Source: Helianthus annuus (taxonomy: Eukaryota; Streptophyta; Magnoliopsida; Asterales; Asteraceae). Taken from it: a DNA stretch of 64,000 bases. Shown piece after piece: positions 32,180-44,916 of this stretch (position 1 is the first letter of the stretch; the number at the start of each line of letters is the position of its first letter). The notes beneath the pieces were generated by a model that had not been told where the DNA came from, searched no databases, and worked only from the letters and a program-made list of their open reading frames with translations. The position numbers and the translations under genes are program-made. Where the stretch lies: the NCBI RefSeq assembly GCF_002127325.2, contig NC_035433.2, positions 125,456,088 through 125,520,087 of the forward strand, in the 5' to 3' direction.

Positions 32180-33348
32180 TGCTTGTCGTGGTACACGCAA
32201 ATTTAATCCCCAAAACAACTATAGATAGTGGTAAGAGGGTATCGAACTCAGGGAGTATGTGGAAAGTATGTCGATTGTATAGCTTTGCACTTGAACTAAA
32301 ATTAGACTAAAATGCAGAAATTAAAACTCAGTGATTTAGATTGTTGTTTTGGAAAACTAAATTAATAACTAAGAGAAAATTGAAATTGGTTGTTTAACAG
32401 ATTAGGAAAACAATGACCATCTTAGGCTTCAGTTTCTTTAAACAATTGTGTGTAATTCCAACTAGAAAGAGTTACATCGACATAACTCGTGTATAGATAA
32501 TTGTTGTGATAAAAGGGAACAAAGTACTCGGATTAGATAACGCGAGGTTGTTTCCCGATGACCAATTAATCAATAACCAACCCTAACCCTTCCCGTGATA
32601 TCTCGATTGCCAACGGCACCAAGAACGTACGATTGAGACTAGAAATTGCAATATCGATTAACAAATTACAAGCAATTAAACATACACCATGATATTCAAG
32701 CAATGCAAGTTATCATTCTAGAAATTCAGAAATAAACACACAAAAGTTTAATAGAAACATTCACCTAAGATGATCACCGAAGAGTTTAGCCGGACATGGC
32801 TTGGTGAATCATCATAGTAGCAAATCCAATGTTCATGCGAATCGAAATTACAAACCGAATGATAGCAATTGTTCAAAACCAAGCAAGACAGCCAAAATTC
32901 GCCCCTAGTGAGTCCCAAAACCGTCCAATCATGAGAACACTTGAAAAGACATCATAAAACTGCTTAAATGAGGCAGTTACACTTTGGATCGCAGCCGCCA
33001 CCGTAAATTACGGCTCCACCGTAATTTACGGTGGACTTGATTTGTTTATGGTGGCAAGAGACTGATTTACGGTGGCCACCAATTGATTCTCAGGTCCACC
33101 GTAAATTACGGTGAGACCGTAATTTACGGTAGTGACCTGAATGTTCTTCTTTGTTTCATCTCTTGTTCCACGCTTGACCCGTTCATCTCCAAACCCTCCA
33201 AAGCTGCATTTAATCCATCTTTTAACTTCCGAACCGCACCTGAAACATAAGCAACAGTAGTTATCTAATTCAAGATAATTACACGATTAAGTGAAGGATT
33301 ATTTCGTCTTTTAACATGATTAAGGGTTGTCCAACGGACCACCCGTCA
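32180..33348 (-). repeat. Athila 3' LTR
   Basis: On the plus strand it starts tgcttgtcgtgg and ends ccacccgtca; on the coding strand it therefore starts TGACGGGTGG and ends CA. It matches 60597-61765 in length and nearly all bases. Differences seen include gaact/aaact near 32295, gagaaaa/gagcaaa, catcgac/catagac, ttccga/ttctga and acagtag/acaatag. A cluster of ccgtaatttacgg palindromes lies at about 32998-33130. Confidence 0.93.
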
Positions 33349-33362
33349 CATCCCCACACTTA
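33349..33362 (-). other. Athila polypurine tract
   Basis: The coding-strand sequence taagtgtggggatg lies directly against the start of the 3' LTR (TGACGGG), the position used to prime plus-strand DNA synthesis. Confidence 0.8.
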
Positions 33363-34636
33363 ACCGTTGCTTGTCCAAAGCAACTCATCAAATCAATTTC
33401 AAAACAAGTGATCAAATTAAACCAAGCAAAACAAGCAATCCTTTTACTAACCCCTTTTCAACACCCAACCAATGCACCCCTCTCTAAATCTCTCCTCTCG
33501 GCTACAATTGAATACTAGCAACGATAAGCTAGACACACAATAGGCAAACGGGTGGTTGCACAATCATAGGCTTGTACCTAAATCGATCCTTCTCCTATAA
33601 GTGCCAAACATGAATGCAAATCAAAGGGACTTCAAGGTTGTAACGTGGCTAGGTGTATAGGTAGGAAATGGGATATATATGAAGTAGCGAAAATTTTGGC
33701 CCGGTCTTTTTATTACACAAATAAACAAAATCACAACTACCGAACTAACTACTAAGTACAAGGCAACAAACATCCTTTCTTTTCATTTTTCATATATTTT
33801 TTTTTCTGTTTTTTTTTTGTTTTTTTTTGTTTTTTTTTTAACAAGCACCATGCAAGAAAGCATCACATATCTATATTACATTACTACAACTACTACTAAT
33901 ACTAAAAGACCGGGTCAAATTGGGCAAATTTTTAGGTAAGTAGCTAGGGGTAACAAATGATAGGCTTTTAAGGCACAAAATGGGCAACTAAATGTCTAAA
34001 CCCCCGCCCCTCTCACTACCATGCTCATATATATACTTATGAGGTCCAACCCCCCAAATCCCACACTCGCTCACACCAACGACGAGGCTACCTAAATGCC
34101 CTTATCCTTTCTACATTCATGTCTAACTAAAGATTCAAATCGCATTCAAGCACAAGTTCTAATGCACCCCCACCCGTAGCCACTCTCATCAAAGATAAGC
34201 ATTATTTATATACAAGTGTGGCTACAATTCTCACCAAGAGTGAAAAAGGTATTAAGGGTTGCCAGTGCATTATTTGGGGTTAAATTAGGGCGTTCAAATT
34301 CTCACATCGTTTCACTTGGCTCAAAATTTTTCAAAAACTTCAAAAATTCCCCCCATCCCCACACTTGGGATACATTGACCCCAATGTATGGCTTTGGGAG
34401 GCTTTGACCACTAAACTCATTCAACATCAATATTAGCTCAAACACTCAAACCCCAAATTTCTTTTTGTATTTTTCATTTTATATTTTTTTTTGCTTTTCT
34501 TCTTTTTAACACACAACACCACCAACAAGCACCAACCCAACAAACGACACAATCATACACCACCCAACCGCCCAACCATAAACAAAATAAAACTAAAACT
34601 ATGCACAAATTATACAAAAGAGAGAGCACCACCTGA
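33363..34636 (-). other. Athila 3' untranslated region
   Basis: Between the end of the ORF1-like gene and the purine tract there is about 1.3 kb without coding potential. It contains poly-A/poly-T stretches (near 33780-33840 on the plus strand) and scattered 'ccccacac' words. Nothing else was recognised. Confidence 0.6.
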
Positions 34637-36346
34637 CTAATAGTAGCGCGGTCCTGGAGGTCCAAAAATGGATGACATCATGTCATTCCATTCTCCGAAT
34701 CCAAACACGCCGCTGCTACTCCCTCCTTGTTGTTGGGCTCCCTCTTGCTGCCTCGGGTCAAGCCATTGAGAATGGTGAAGTGGTGGAGTCGGATATGAGA
34801 CACTACCGTCATAAGGCGGTAACGAGGCATAATCCACATGTTGTGGATCCTCAACAACCGGCCTTCCGGCATGCCAATCTGCATGCATCCTCCTCGCTTG
34901 ATCGTCATGATATCTATTATTCATTTCCACCTCTCGGGAATACACCAATGTGCAGTTCCACGACTCTTGGCGATCAAAGCTATGTTTTAACGACCGCTCT
35001 ATACTTGCACTATTCCTCGTGTTTTGATCATACAACGTCCTCTCCGACCCCGACCATGTATCAAAAATAGATGCCGGAGGACGTTGACTTTCAATCACTT
35101 CTTGCATCGTACCGTTATAAGCCCAACCCGGCTCATAAGATTGTTACGCATAGTCGTAAAACATACCACCATGACCTCCACCATGACCCACATTCAAGTT
35201 CACCCCACCTTGCGGTTGCTCCTCATAATCTTCATCCCCGCTTGGGATCTCTGCTTCACTCTCGGGTTCATCCTCTTCACCCGGTAACAAATCTCTCGCA
35301 TTCGCCTTAAGAGCTCTCCACCTTTAGCCTTCCGACTTTAACTTGTGATAACGCTCCGTCTGAGTATACGTCCAAACACTCCCCAACTTATCCAACGTAA
35401 AAGGCTGGTGCCTTTTTGTTACTCCCCGATCTTCAGATGTTATCGCTTTCTGTTGTTTCATCAATCCCGTAATTATTCGACAATACGGGACGATGTCTCT
35501 TCCATACTTATTCCGGCAGATCCATAAGTGGTTCATGATAAGATAACGTATCGGAAAACGTGGAGCCCCATGCATCAACGAATAAAGAACGGGTACCTCC
35601 GGAAACCCCACCTGTTCTTTGTCTCCCCTTCTTGGAAGGACATTGAGAAGACATATTGTATGCAACAATTTAGTTTCTATCTTCAAATTCTTCCGGTATA
35701 GAATACCACTGTATTTACCGGGTAAAAATATTGCTGCCAACATATCATTCCATCTAACATGTTTCTCCGGTTTAAGCAAGAGGTCATCGAGAGTGGGAAC
35801 CATGTACTCACGAGCCGGGAGACTATCATACTTCCCGAGCTTCTTCAAAGTGTCAAATGACATCTCCACCGGTACCCCGTGCACCTCACCAATCAACTTC
35901 ATCTGTGACGGCTTGTTAAAATTATGACATTTCAAGGTCGCCATCCATTCTTGTATCTCGGTCATAAACAAGTTGCTTTTGTCTTTATCAAAACATTTGA
36001 GCGCCGATTCCCATCCTAGCGCCCGAAACTTATCAAACACCCCAAATTGTTGAAACTCCACTTCCCGAACCTCTCGTTCACAAATGAAGGCCGCCGCCTT
36101 ATTCTTCAACTTATTCATGCAATCATGGTAGAGTGTCGGTTGCCACTCCTCTGCTTGATCATCTAATGGACCCGAATTCCACACCGGCTTTTCACTCGGA
36201 TCCAACTCCATTTCTTCTTCACTCCCACTCTCGCTTTCACTTATCCGACCCATATATTGCCTTTTTCGTGGTTGTTGTTCCTTTTGTTTGCCTTTCCCTT
36301 TTGATGATGATGAACTCGATCCCGCTTGTTCTTTTGTCTTAGCCAT
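34637..36346 (-). pseudogene. Athila ORF1-like (putative plant transposon domain) protein, broken
   Basis: From an ATG at 36346 a 340-residue frame begins with a basic, serine- and lysine-rich stretch (SKGKGKQKEQQPRKRQ) followed by an acidic patch (SESESGSEEEMEL). It then shows a domain with VHGVPVEMSFDTLKKLGKYD, NDMLAAIFLPGKYSGILYR and FPIRYLIMNHLWICRNKYGR, like the ATHILA ORF-1 / putative plant transposon protein family. Stops at 35324 and again about 200 nt on split off a C-terminal part (35107-34637) rich in Q, G, S and P. It lies downstream of integrase, where Athila elements carry their envelope-like ORF. Its role is unknown; no membrane segment is evident. Confidence 0.7.
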
Positions 36347-37611
36347 TTCCTACACACATTAGACAATCAACAAAAGCAAACACAAAATTAGGCTCCCTCC
36401 TCCTAAACATCCCCACACTTGCTTGTTATCATGGTTGTAGATGTTAGTGAACCAAAAGTATCTCAAATTTTTTTCAAAAATCGGGCATGGTGTCTCTACA
36501 ATGTAGAGACACCCAAAAGTTCACTACTTTAACCACAAATTCTACATCTACAACCATAACCATGTTCAAATAACCAATTTCATAATCATATCTACAAACA
36601 AGCAAGTGGGTAAGAGCAAGTAACCTAAATCACCTTACTTTTCACAATGTAGCATCAAAATACATCAAATAAGCTTTCATACCTTTGTTTGAAGATGCAC
36701 AAGTGCTTGTGAAACAAAAACTCCAAAAACCCCCAAAAAATCTCGAACTAGGGTTTGGGATTCGGACCCAAAAACAGTGTTTTCTCCTAAATCTCTTGTC
36801 AAAATCAGAGACTACGTGAAAAATTAGTCAAGATAGACTCCGATTTCACTTAGTTTGGACAAGAATTGAAGGAGCTATGAATGATTGAAGGTAGAAGAGC
36901 TATGGAGGTTTGTGGGTTTTGTTTGAGAGAGATGATGTTGATAGATAGAATGTAGAGTGCAAAGGGTATGTGTGGCTAGGGTTAACTCTCGTAAGCTGCT
37001 GTTATTATGTTTTTTTTTCATTTACATACGGAACCCCAAACGACGGAAACAAAATTTCACCGTACCGTAAATTACGGTCTCACCGTAATTTACGGTGAGA
37101 CCTGGACTTCAATTCTCCGCCGTAAATCAGTAGATCTATACCGTAAAACTCAACAATTTTCATAACTCACCGTAAATTACGGTATGACCGTAATTTACGG
37201 TGAAAACTGAACATGAAATTTTACCGTAAATCAGTAGAGTTTTACCGTAAAGGCCAACAATATTTCCTTTCCACCGTAAATTACGGTAAAACCGTAAATT
37301 ACGGTGGATACTGGGCGATCCTGATTCATGCAAAATGCTGTTTTAAAGTATCATTTTTTATGATTTTCAACTTTTTCGATTTTTTTATGTTTTTTATTTT
37401 TTTTCAAAAACTTGTAAAAATTACCCTACCCCCTCAAAAATCCCGTGTTGTCCTCAACACAATGTTAGAGTAATTCGAGACCCGAACATCCCCACACTTG
37501 TTTCAAACACGGATTTTTAGGAACTATGGCAATTGTGCAAATTATACAAAACAAACAAAACAAAACAAACAAAACAAAACACTACTATGTACACTACCAA
37601 ACCTGGGCCTC
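36347..37611 (-). other. Athila spacer between integrase and ORF1-like gene
   Basis: About 1.26 kb without coding potential. The part at 37055-37310 carries a cluster of ccgtaaattacgg palindromes and ccgtaaatcagtag words also found in the LTRs. A leader or subgenomic promoter for the downstream ORF could lie here, but no motif proves it. Confidence 0.55.
37055..37310. repeat. Cluster of CCGTAAATTACGG palindromes
   Basis: Within about 255 bp the 13-bp near-palindrome ccgtaaattacgg (or ccgtaatttacgg) occurs six times in three close pairs, with degenerate copies (ccgtaaatcagtag, ccgtaaaact) between them. Pairs such as caccgtaaattacggta and accgtaatttacggtg can fold into strong hairpins. The same motif clusters in both LTRs (about 32998-33130 and 61415-61548). 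Confidence 0.8.
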
Positions 37612-40012
37612 TCATTGTTTTTCCTCATCGACCGGGCGCAAGATGTAGCCCGCTTTGTCAAGCTCCAAGTTGTTGATGTCGTTCCCCTCCAAGTACGGCT
37701 TCAATCGGTGACCGTTCACCGTTTGTTGTTTCAATGTTTGCTCGTCTTGGATGTCTACATCACCAAATCTCCCAACTCTCCGAATGACATACGGACCCAT
37801 CCATTTGCTTTTGAGCTTGCCCGCAAACATCTTCAATCTTGAGTTATACAACCAAACTTTTTGCCCCACTTCGAATGTTTTCTTTCTCAATTTCGCATCA
37901 TGCACTTTCTTGAGTTTATCTTTATATGCCGATGCACATTCATACGCCTCATCCTGAATCTCTTCTATCTCGCTCAATTGCAACTTCCTCAACTTACCCG
38001 CCTCATCATAATCCGCGTTAACCGTCTTAATCGCCCAATGTGCTCGATGCGCCAACTCCATTGGCAAGTGACAACCCTTACCATACACCATCCGGTAAGG
38101 TGTTGTGCCAATAGGAGTCTTGTAGGCCGTTCGGTATGCCCACAATGCATCGTCTAACTTGCTCGACCAATCCTTTCTATCCGTTCTTACCGTCTTCATG
38201 AGAATCTCTTTGATTTGACGGTTGGACACTTCGACTTGTCCACTTGTTTGCGGATGGTAAGGTGTGGCAACTCGGTGATTCACGCTATACCTTTTCAATA
38301 ATTTCCCGAAATTGAAGTTCTTGAAATGCGAACCACCATCACTTATAATAACCCGCGGGATTCCAAAGCGAGAAAAGATGTTGGATTGAACAAATTTACA
38401 AACAACCGAATGGTCGTTCGTTCGTGTTGCAATAGCCTCAATCCACTTCGAGACATAATCCACCGCTACCAAAATGTATAAGAAGCCATTCGAATTCGGG
38501 AAGGGACCCATAAAATCTATCCCCCATACATCAAATATCTCAACAACCAAGATCGGTTGTAACGGCATCTCATCCCTCTTCGATATACTACCCATTTTTT
38601 GGCAATTTATACAATTTCTGGCGAATTCAATTGCATCCTTGAAAATAGTGGGCCAATAAAACCCACATGAAAGAACCCGATAGCCTGTTTTGTGCCCACT
38701 AAAATGACCCCCACAAGCGGACGAATGTGCATGAGTCAAGATTTCCAACACTTCCGTTTCGGGCACACACCTTCGTATAACTTGATCCGGTCCAATCTTG
38801 AAGAGATCCGGTTCATCCCAAATGTATTGCTTCACTTGAACCATGAATTGTTGTCGACGCTTTTTGGTCCAATGACTTGGGATGGCACCCGTGGCTAAGT
38901 AATTGACATAATGAGCATACCACGGTGCAACGAAAGTGGAAACGGCTAAAAGTTGCTCGTCGGGAAAACTTTCATTAATTTCACTCACATCATCGGTCCC
39001 TTCCACCGGAATCCGAGACAAATGATCCGCCACTACATTCTCACTTCCCTTTTTGTCTCGGATTTCTAGATCGAATTCTTGTAACAATAATACCCACCGA
39101 ATTAATCGAGGCTTCGCGTCCTTTTTCTCCATCAAGTACCGGACCGCACTATGATCCGAATAAACCACCACTTAGCTTCCCCAAATATACGAGCGAAACT
39201 TATCCAAAGCATACACCACCGCTAGTAATTCCTTCTCGGTTGTGGTGTAGTTAAGTTGCGCTTCGGATAAAGTTTTGCTTGCATAGTAAATAACCACCGG
39301 CTTTCTATCAACCCGTTGACCCAAAACTGCACCAATAGTGGTGTCGCTTGCATCACACATTATCTCGAACGGCTTTAACCAATCCGGTGGTTGCAAAATA
39401 GGAGCTTTGACCAAATGTTCCTTCAAAACAGTGAAAGCTTGCATACACTCGTTAGTAAAATCAAATGGGACATCTTTCAATAACAAGTTGCATAAGGGTT
39501 TGGTGATAACACTAAACCCTTAATGAAACGTCTATAAAAACCCGCGTGTCCCAAGAATGACCTTACACCCTTAACATTTTTCGGAGGTGGCAAAGATGAT
39601 ATTACCCGTATTTTTGCCTTATCCACCTCCATCCCTCTTTCAGAAATCACATGACCCAACACAATGCCCTCTTGCACCATGAAATGACTTTTCTCCCAAC
39701 TTAGCACTAGATTTTTCTCAACGCACCTTTTTAAAACCTTTTGTAATTCGTTGAGGCAAGCATCAAAAGTAGTGCCAAAAATGGAGAAATCATCCATAAA
39801 TACTTCAAGCGACTCTCCAACCATGTCCGAGAAAATACTCATCATACATCGTTGGAAGGTTGCCGGAGCATTGCACAAGCCAAATGGCATTCGCCTAAAA
39901 GCAAAGGTGCCATATGGACAAGTGAAGGTGGTCTTGTGTTGGTCATCCGGGTGTATGGCGATTTGGTTGTAACCCGAATACCCATCCAAAAAACAGTAGT
40001 ATTTTTGACCCG
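37612..40012 (-). pseudogene. Athila pol 3' part: RT core, RNase H, integrase
   Basis: Downstream of the copia insertion the RT resumes with YYCFLDGYSGYNQIAIH, RRMPFGLCNAPATFQRC and the catalytic VFMDDFSIFG. The RT connection ends with RSFLGHAGFYRRFIKG, where a one-base loss shifts the frame near 39520. RNase H follows (MCDASDTTIGAVLGQR, TTTEKELLAVVYALDKFRSY) with a stop at 39172, then [19 protein letters not shown]. Integrase shows the H-H-C-C finger ([24 protein letters not shown]) and catalytic D, D and E regions in [22 protein letters not shown] and [14 protein letters not shown]. The C-terminal integrase domain ends at 37612. The 519-residue integrase frame is itself intact. Confidence 0.88.
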
Positions 40013-40688
40013 TGTAGGTCCCTCGAAGGTTGAGGTTAAACCTTATCCTTGTTATGTTTAACACTCTAGCAAGTGCGGAATCCAAGCTAGAATGCAAACC
40101 GATAGTTTATATGAAAGCACAAGCAACAAAGAGAAAGAGTAGACACGCAAGATATCAAAGTTTTCTCTTGTATTTCAGTGGACACGGTTACAGCCCTTGA
40201 CCAAACTGAAAATGCTCTCTACAAGACTTGGTTCACTCACATACACTATCAAAGGACTCTCTGATGTCTAGATGTCTAACTGTGAAGTGAAACCATACAT
40301 GGTATATATATACCCATAACAGATTGCATGCTCGAAGGATAAGATAGTCTGGTCGAAAGATCATCTATCGACCAGAATCATACCGAAGGATCCATACATA
40401 CCTCGAAGGATGATATATCCTTCGAGGTCCATCTGTATCCATCGAAGGTTGTCTTTCGAGGTCATCGAAGGATATAAATATCCTTCGATGACATCCTTCG
40501 AACACAAACAAACTTACACACTAAGTGTTGACTGTTTGGCCAAGTCAAACCAGGAGGATGGTTGACTTGGTCAAACTTACAATCAAACACATAAACAAAC
40601 CAACACAAGACGTAAACACGATTAACAAAAGACATCGTCTTATAACATTACAAAATACAGACAAAGTACAGACACAAGTGCACCAACA
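40013..40688 (-). repeat. Copia 3' LTR
   Basis: Starts tgtaggtccc and ends caccaaca on the plus strand. It matches 55963-56638 except for one visible base (acacgcaa here, acacacaa there). It has seven exact TCGAARGAT or reverse-complement motifs between about 40330 and 40500, and a tatatata stretch near 40305 that may serve as a TATA element. Confidence 0.95.
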
Positions 40689-40702
40689 AACTCCCCCTTG
40701 GC
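40689..40702 (-). other. Copia polypurine tract
   Basis: The coding-strand sequence cagccaagggggagtt immediately precedes the 3' LTR start (TGTTGGTG), the expected plus-strand priming site. Confidence 0.8.
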
Positions 40703-40729
40703 TGTAGCTTTGTCTCGATCTTCGTGTCT

Positions 40730-43700
40730 TTAAGTCTCGGACGTCCTTTCAACTGTCAAATGATGCGATGACCATGCACTTCCCGCATTAACCAGTAGAT
40801 TGAAGCAGTACAAGGCCATCTTCTGAAACTTCATTACTTGTTCCCGATCCCGAACCAAGTAGTTGATCTCGTGATCCTTAAGAACAATAATATCCGACCT
40901 GGACATGTTAGTAATCCACATCGGATCTATTATTCGAAAGTTCTCTTGACTATCTCGGAATAAGATCACGGCTTCTCCAGTATCCGCATCATAGACCCAG
41001 CAACGAAAGTTTCCCAGAAAGTCAGTCTTCATTTTCAGCAAAGGTATCTTCTTCATCACTTTTGGAGGATCATAAACCAAACGATAGCGAGCAGTGTTTG
41101 TTTCTGGATCAAGTGTAAATCTGATCTGCTCGTATCGAGGAAATTGAGGCTTGTATAACGGATCCTTCCAACCCCTTCTTCTTTCCAACCTGATCTTCTT
41201 TGCAAACAGATCCACCATCTTGTCTTCGACTCGATTGATAACATCTAGTTGAGCTAAAACTGCAACATCATAGTACGGAAGTGACAGAATGCTTAGAAGA
41301 GTCCTAAAATACTGAAGACCACTTTCTCGTTTCACGACCATGCAGTGAAGTTCCTTAACGAACATCCAACTAATGATACGACCCCGAGCCTGATTCTTTT
41401 CCAGACTCATGTAATTAACCTGATCCAACGGAGCGAGCGGAGGAGGATTCCTAGCTAGGAAATCCGCTCGCCATTCATTCACAGTCTTCTCACGGTTTTC
41501 TTGAGCTATCGGAGAATCTGAAGAAAGATTGGCAAATTCTGCTGTCTTTTCTGCCACATACTCATCATCAAGAGCATTAACCTTCGCATTATCTTGCCCA
41601 ACATAGACAGGACGTTCAGGATCCGAACCGATGAAGATTTCATCAATTGTAGAGAAATCGGTTTGGTCCTGAACCAACGGAGTAGCATCAATCATGCTCA
41701 CATCAACTTCATCCAATTCTGTCAGAGCCAGTACCTGTTCATCAGACATTTCGGTAACATGTTCTCCCTCTTCTAACAGTTCACCCGTGACTGGATGATA
41801 CTGAAGAACACCTGAGGATTCAGGGAGATCTGCAAACGTTTCTGGTTCCAGACTAACATGCTCATGCCCTGTAGAAGTTTCTAGTGTTTCTGTCTGCTCA
41901 GATGGGCCAGTAGTAGCTGTGGAAGGAGCAGTAGGAGCATCTTGAGATGTACCAGACCCACCTGCAGCCCCGGATGCAGTTGCACCGGAACCTGAGGCAG
42001 CTGGTTGATCCGGATTTGCAGCATCATCATCCTTGTCATCCTCACGCCTTGAGGGTACAATGCCTAATGCATTGCATCTTTCGTTCCACAGCGTACCCAC
42101 TTTCTGATTAATCTTCTTGAAGTTTGCGTACACAGGCTTGAAGCCTTCTATTAATCGATCATCGCGATTTTTATAGCGCTCTGACAGCTCTTCATGCTTC
42201 TGCCTTAGTGCTTTTGCCTCATTCTCCAACACAGTACTATGCCTTTTCATTATCTCGACCTCCCTATCACGAGCCCTGTTGGCTTCTTTTAACCTTTCGA
42301 TCTCTATAGCCTGTGCATTTATCTTAAGATTCTGGGCATCAACAATTGAGACTAACTTGTTGTGTGCCTCCACATCCCGTGTTCGTTGCACACGATACTC
42401 TTCAATCGTTCTTGTATGCCGACCGACTATAGAACCCAATTCACTGACTTGTTCAATCAGGAACTGAATCTTTTCAGCTTCAGATAAAACAGACAAAGTC
42501 TCTACCAGAGTCGGTCGCGAAGGCTCAGGTCCTGAGGAGCCAGACTGACCAGCCTGACCAGAAGCACCTGTGGGACCAGTAATAACAAGAGGAGGTCGGA
42601 CATGTGTACCTGAGGCGGGAGTTGCAGGCGGTTGTTGATCAACAGACACCGTGCGCGTCCCAGAAGACCTCTGAGGATAAGACATCAGGTCCAGCGTCTC
42701 TGATGCAGTCAGTTGATCACTAACAGAAGGCAGCTGTTGCTCTGGAGCAGTTGAAAGCTGAATAGAAACAGGAATAGAGGAATCACCAGCCGTTTTCTTT
42801 GACGCACTAGTACCCTGTCTTTTTGCTTTCCTCTTTCTAATAAAACCCGGAGCAGCAGGGATATAATCCTCATCTTTGTCAGATTCTCCAGTTCTAACCG
42901 TCTTCTCTATTCGTTCAAAACGGAGATTCCCGCGATTATCATAGACCTTTCGCATCCCTGGAGGAGGAGGATTATCATCCTCAGAAGACGAACCATCGTC
43001 ACCAGAACCTCCTTCATATTCAGAAGATAAACTGCTTTCATCTATCAACTTCCTCGGCTCGTCCGCCTTTCCTTTGCCTTTGTCAGTCGCAACATTACCT
43101 GACTAACTAGCAGGACCACCAGCTCCACCTTCACTACCGCCTGTCTCACCAACTATAGTACCACCATCACCACCTGCACCAACACGAGCATCAGGATCGA
43201 CAAACACTCCCTGAACTTCTTCTGCAGCAACATTCACATCGACTTCAACATGTGCTGCAGCACTGGAACTGCCAGCAGACTTTCTGCTCAATGCTTTAAT
43301 ACCATGCTTAGCCCCGAGTTGCGTGTTAGCCAAAGCGATTAACTTTGGCTCTTCATCATCAGAATCACTCGCAACATGACGCCATTTGTTGTTCTGCGGT
43401 GCCTCATAGTTCGGAACATCGAGATGACCAATAAGTTTTCTAATTGGATCCGATTCCTGATAGGCGGACATGGACTTGAAGATCAGTAGTGTACGCTCAT
43501 TCATTGGATTGACAGGTAGAATATCTGCTTCAGCTTTAGGAAGATCAGGAATCTGATCATCAATCATCATCTGCAGAAATCTAGGATATAGCCAAAACTT
43601 GGTGGATGTTCGTTGTGTTGCTGACGGAGTGGCCTTCGAGCATTTTCCTTCAAATTGTCGAAAATATAACGTGATATGTTGAACGGCTTGTTCAGAATCA

Positions 43701-44916
43701 AAGCCGTAAACAATCCTGTTAAATCAATCGGTGACAAATCATATCCAGAACGCTTGTTGCTCAGGCAGTGAATAAGGATATGCAATAAGAGCTTGTATCG
43801 AAGCGGCATAAACTTCTTGTTGATCTGATTTGCAAGAACGTTGTCGCTGTACCGTAGCCTCATCAGTAAGCCCCGCTGACATTGTAAATCAATAGAAGTA
43901 GGATCTTCTGGTTGATCTCCAAGCTGCAAACGTGCTCTGATGGTGTTCTCTGTAATCACCACCGGTTTCTCAGCAACTGATCCATTTATCACTTCCTTGT
44001 TCTCCACTGTTTCAATCACATCCGAATTCCAGAACTCCTTGATGTGAGACCAATGTTTTAAAAACCGGTAAATACCGGCCGGTTATACCGGTATTACCGT
44101 TTTCAGATGTAAATCCGGTACGAAACACCCCGGTAAATAAGTGAAACGGCATAAGGTTTGTACCGGCGGTAAAATCCGGTATACCGGTTTGAAACGTAAT
44201 ACCGGTACCGGCCCAGGGTTATTTTGGTTTGGGTTGTTACTTATTTTTATTATATATGTTACTTACTTACGTAATTTTTATATATTATGATTATTCGTAA
44301 CTAACAGTTCTTATCTAATATTGTATAAAACGAAAATTTGTATCCTCTAGTTGATGAGGATGGCGATAATAGTGAATTTCGTCTTTTATGCGATCGTGAA
44401 CTTGATGTATTCAACACTCAAATGGCTTAAACATATCGTACAATTCCATTTAAAAGAGCATGTTGGAAAATTGAATGATTTTTGATTATCTTTTGGGTAT
44501 TTTTTTATTATGGATTTACTTTTGGATCATCTTTTAATATGTAATTAGCATTTTTGGATTAATTTTTGAGTTAATGTTGTAATTTATGAAATTATGGAGT
44601 TAGGAAGTCAACCCGGTTGAACCGCTCAGTACAACCTGGTTCAACCGGTTGAACCATTTTTTAGCATAATCCGGTTTGATTTAAAAACCGGTTTTTAAAA
44701 CATTGTGTGAGACTGATAGGCAGTGTGCTGTGTAGTGATTGCATAGTTGATACGAGCGCGATGAAGGTACTCCATAATTCCCGTGAATTCCGGACTGATC
44801 TTGCCTTCAGGTTGTAAATAAGCAGCCATGTTATGTCTAGGTTCAGACATAGATTCAACCTCAGATTTTTCTTTCTTTGTTGGCTTTGCCCGTTCCTTTC
44901 TCACTTTCGGTGCCAT
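40730..44916 (-). pseudogene. Large extra ORF in the copia envelope position, interrupted
   Basis: Reading down from an ATG at 44916 the product starts MAPKVRKERAKPTKKEKSE, a basic, nuclear-signal-like stretch. After 68 codons a 655-bp MITE intervenes; beyond it the same frame resumes. Next come TIRARLQLGDQPEDPTSIDL and SPIDLTGLFTALILNKPFNI, which resemble the putative plant transposon domain found in ORFs carried by plant LTR elements. A one-base shift near 43590 and a TAG at 43103 break it. The last 772-codon part has acidic S/D/G stretches, P- and T-rich linkers, a coiled coil (REVEIMKRHSTVLENEAKAL) and a folded-looking C-terminus (PQFPRYEQIRFTLDPETNTA). Total about 1400 codons. No signal peptide or membrane helix is evident, so 'envelope' would be only positional. 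Function unknown. Confidence 0.65.
44051..44705. mobile_element. hAT-type MITE inside the copia 3' ORF, 655 bp
   Basis: Perfect 19-bp inverted ends caatgttttaaaaaccggt and accggtttttaaaacattg, with an exact 8-bp duplication tgtgagac (44043-44050 and 44706-44713). The interior is rich in accggta/taccggt and ggttcaaccgg palindromic words. It splits the reading frame of the 3' ORF cleanly: removing it and one duplication restores continuity. No transposase, so mobilised in trans. Confidence 0.92.

Noticed and set aside
34672..35287. Plus-strand ORFs over the Athila ORF1-like gene
   Set aside because: They are antisense shadows of the minus-strand coding region and have no recognisable motifs.
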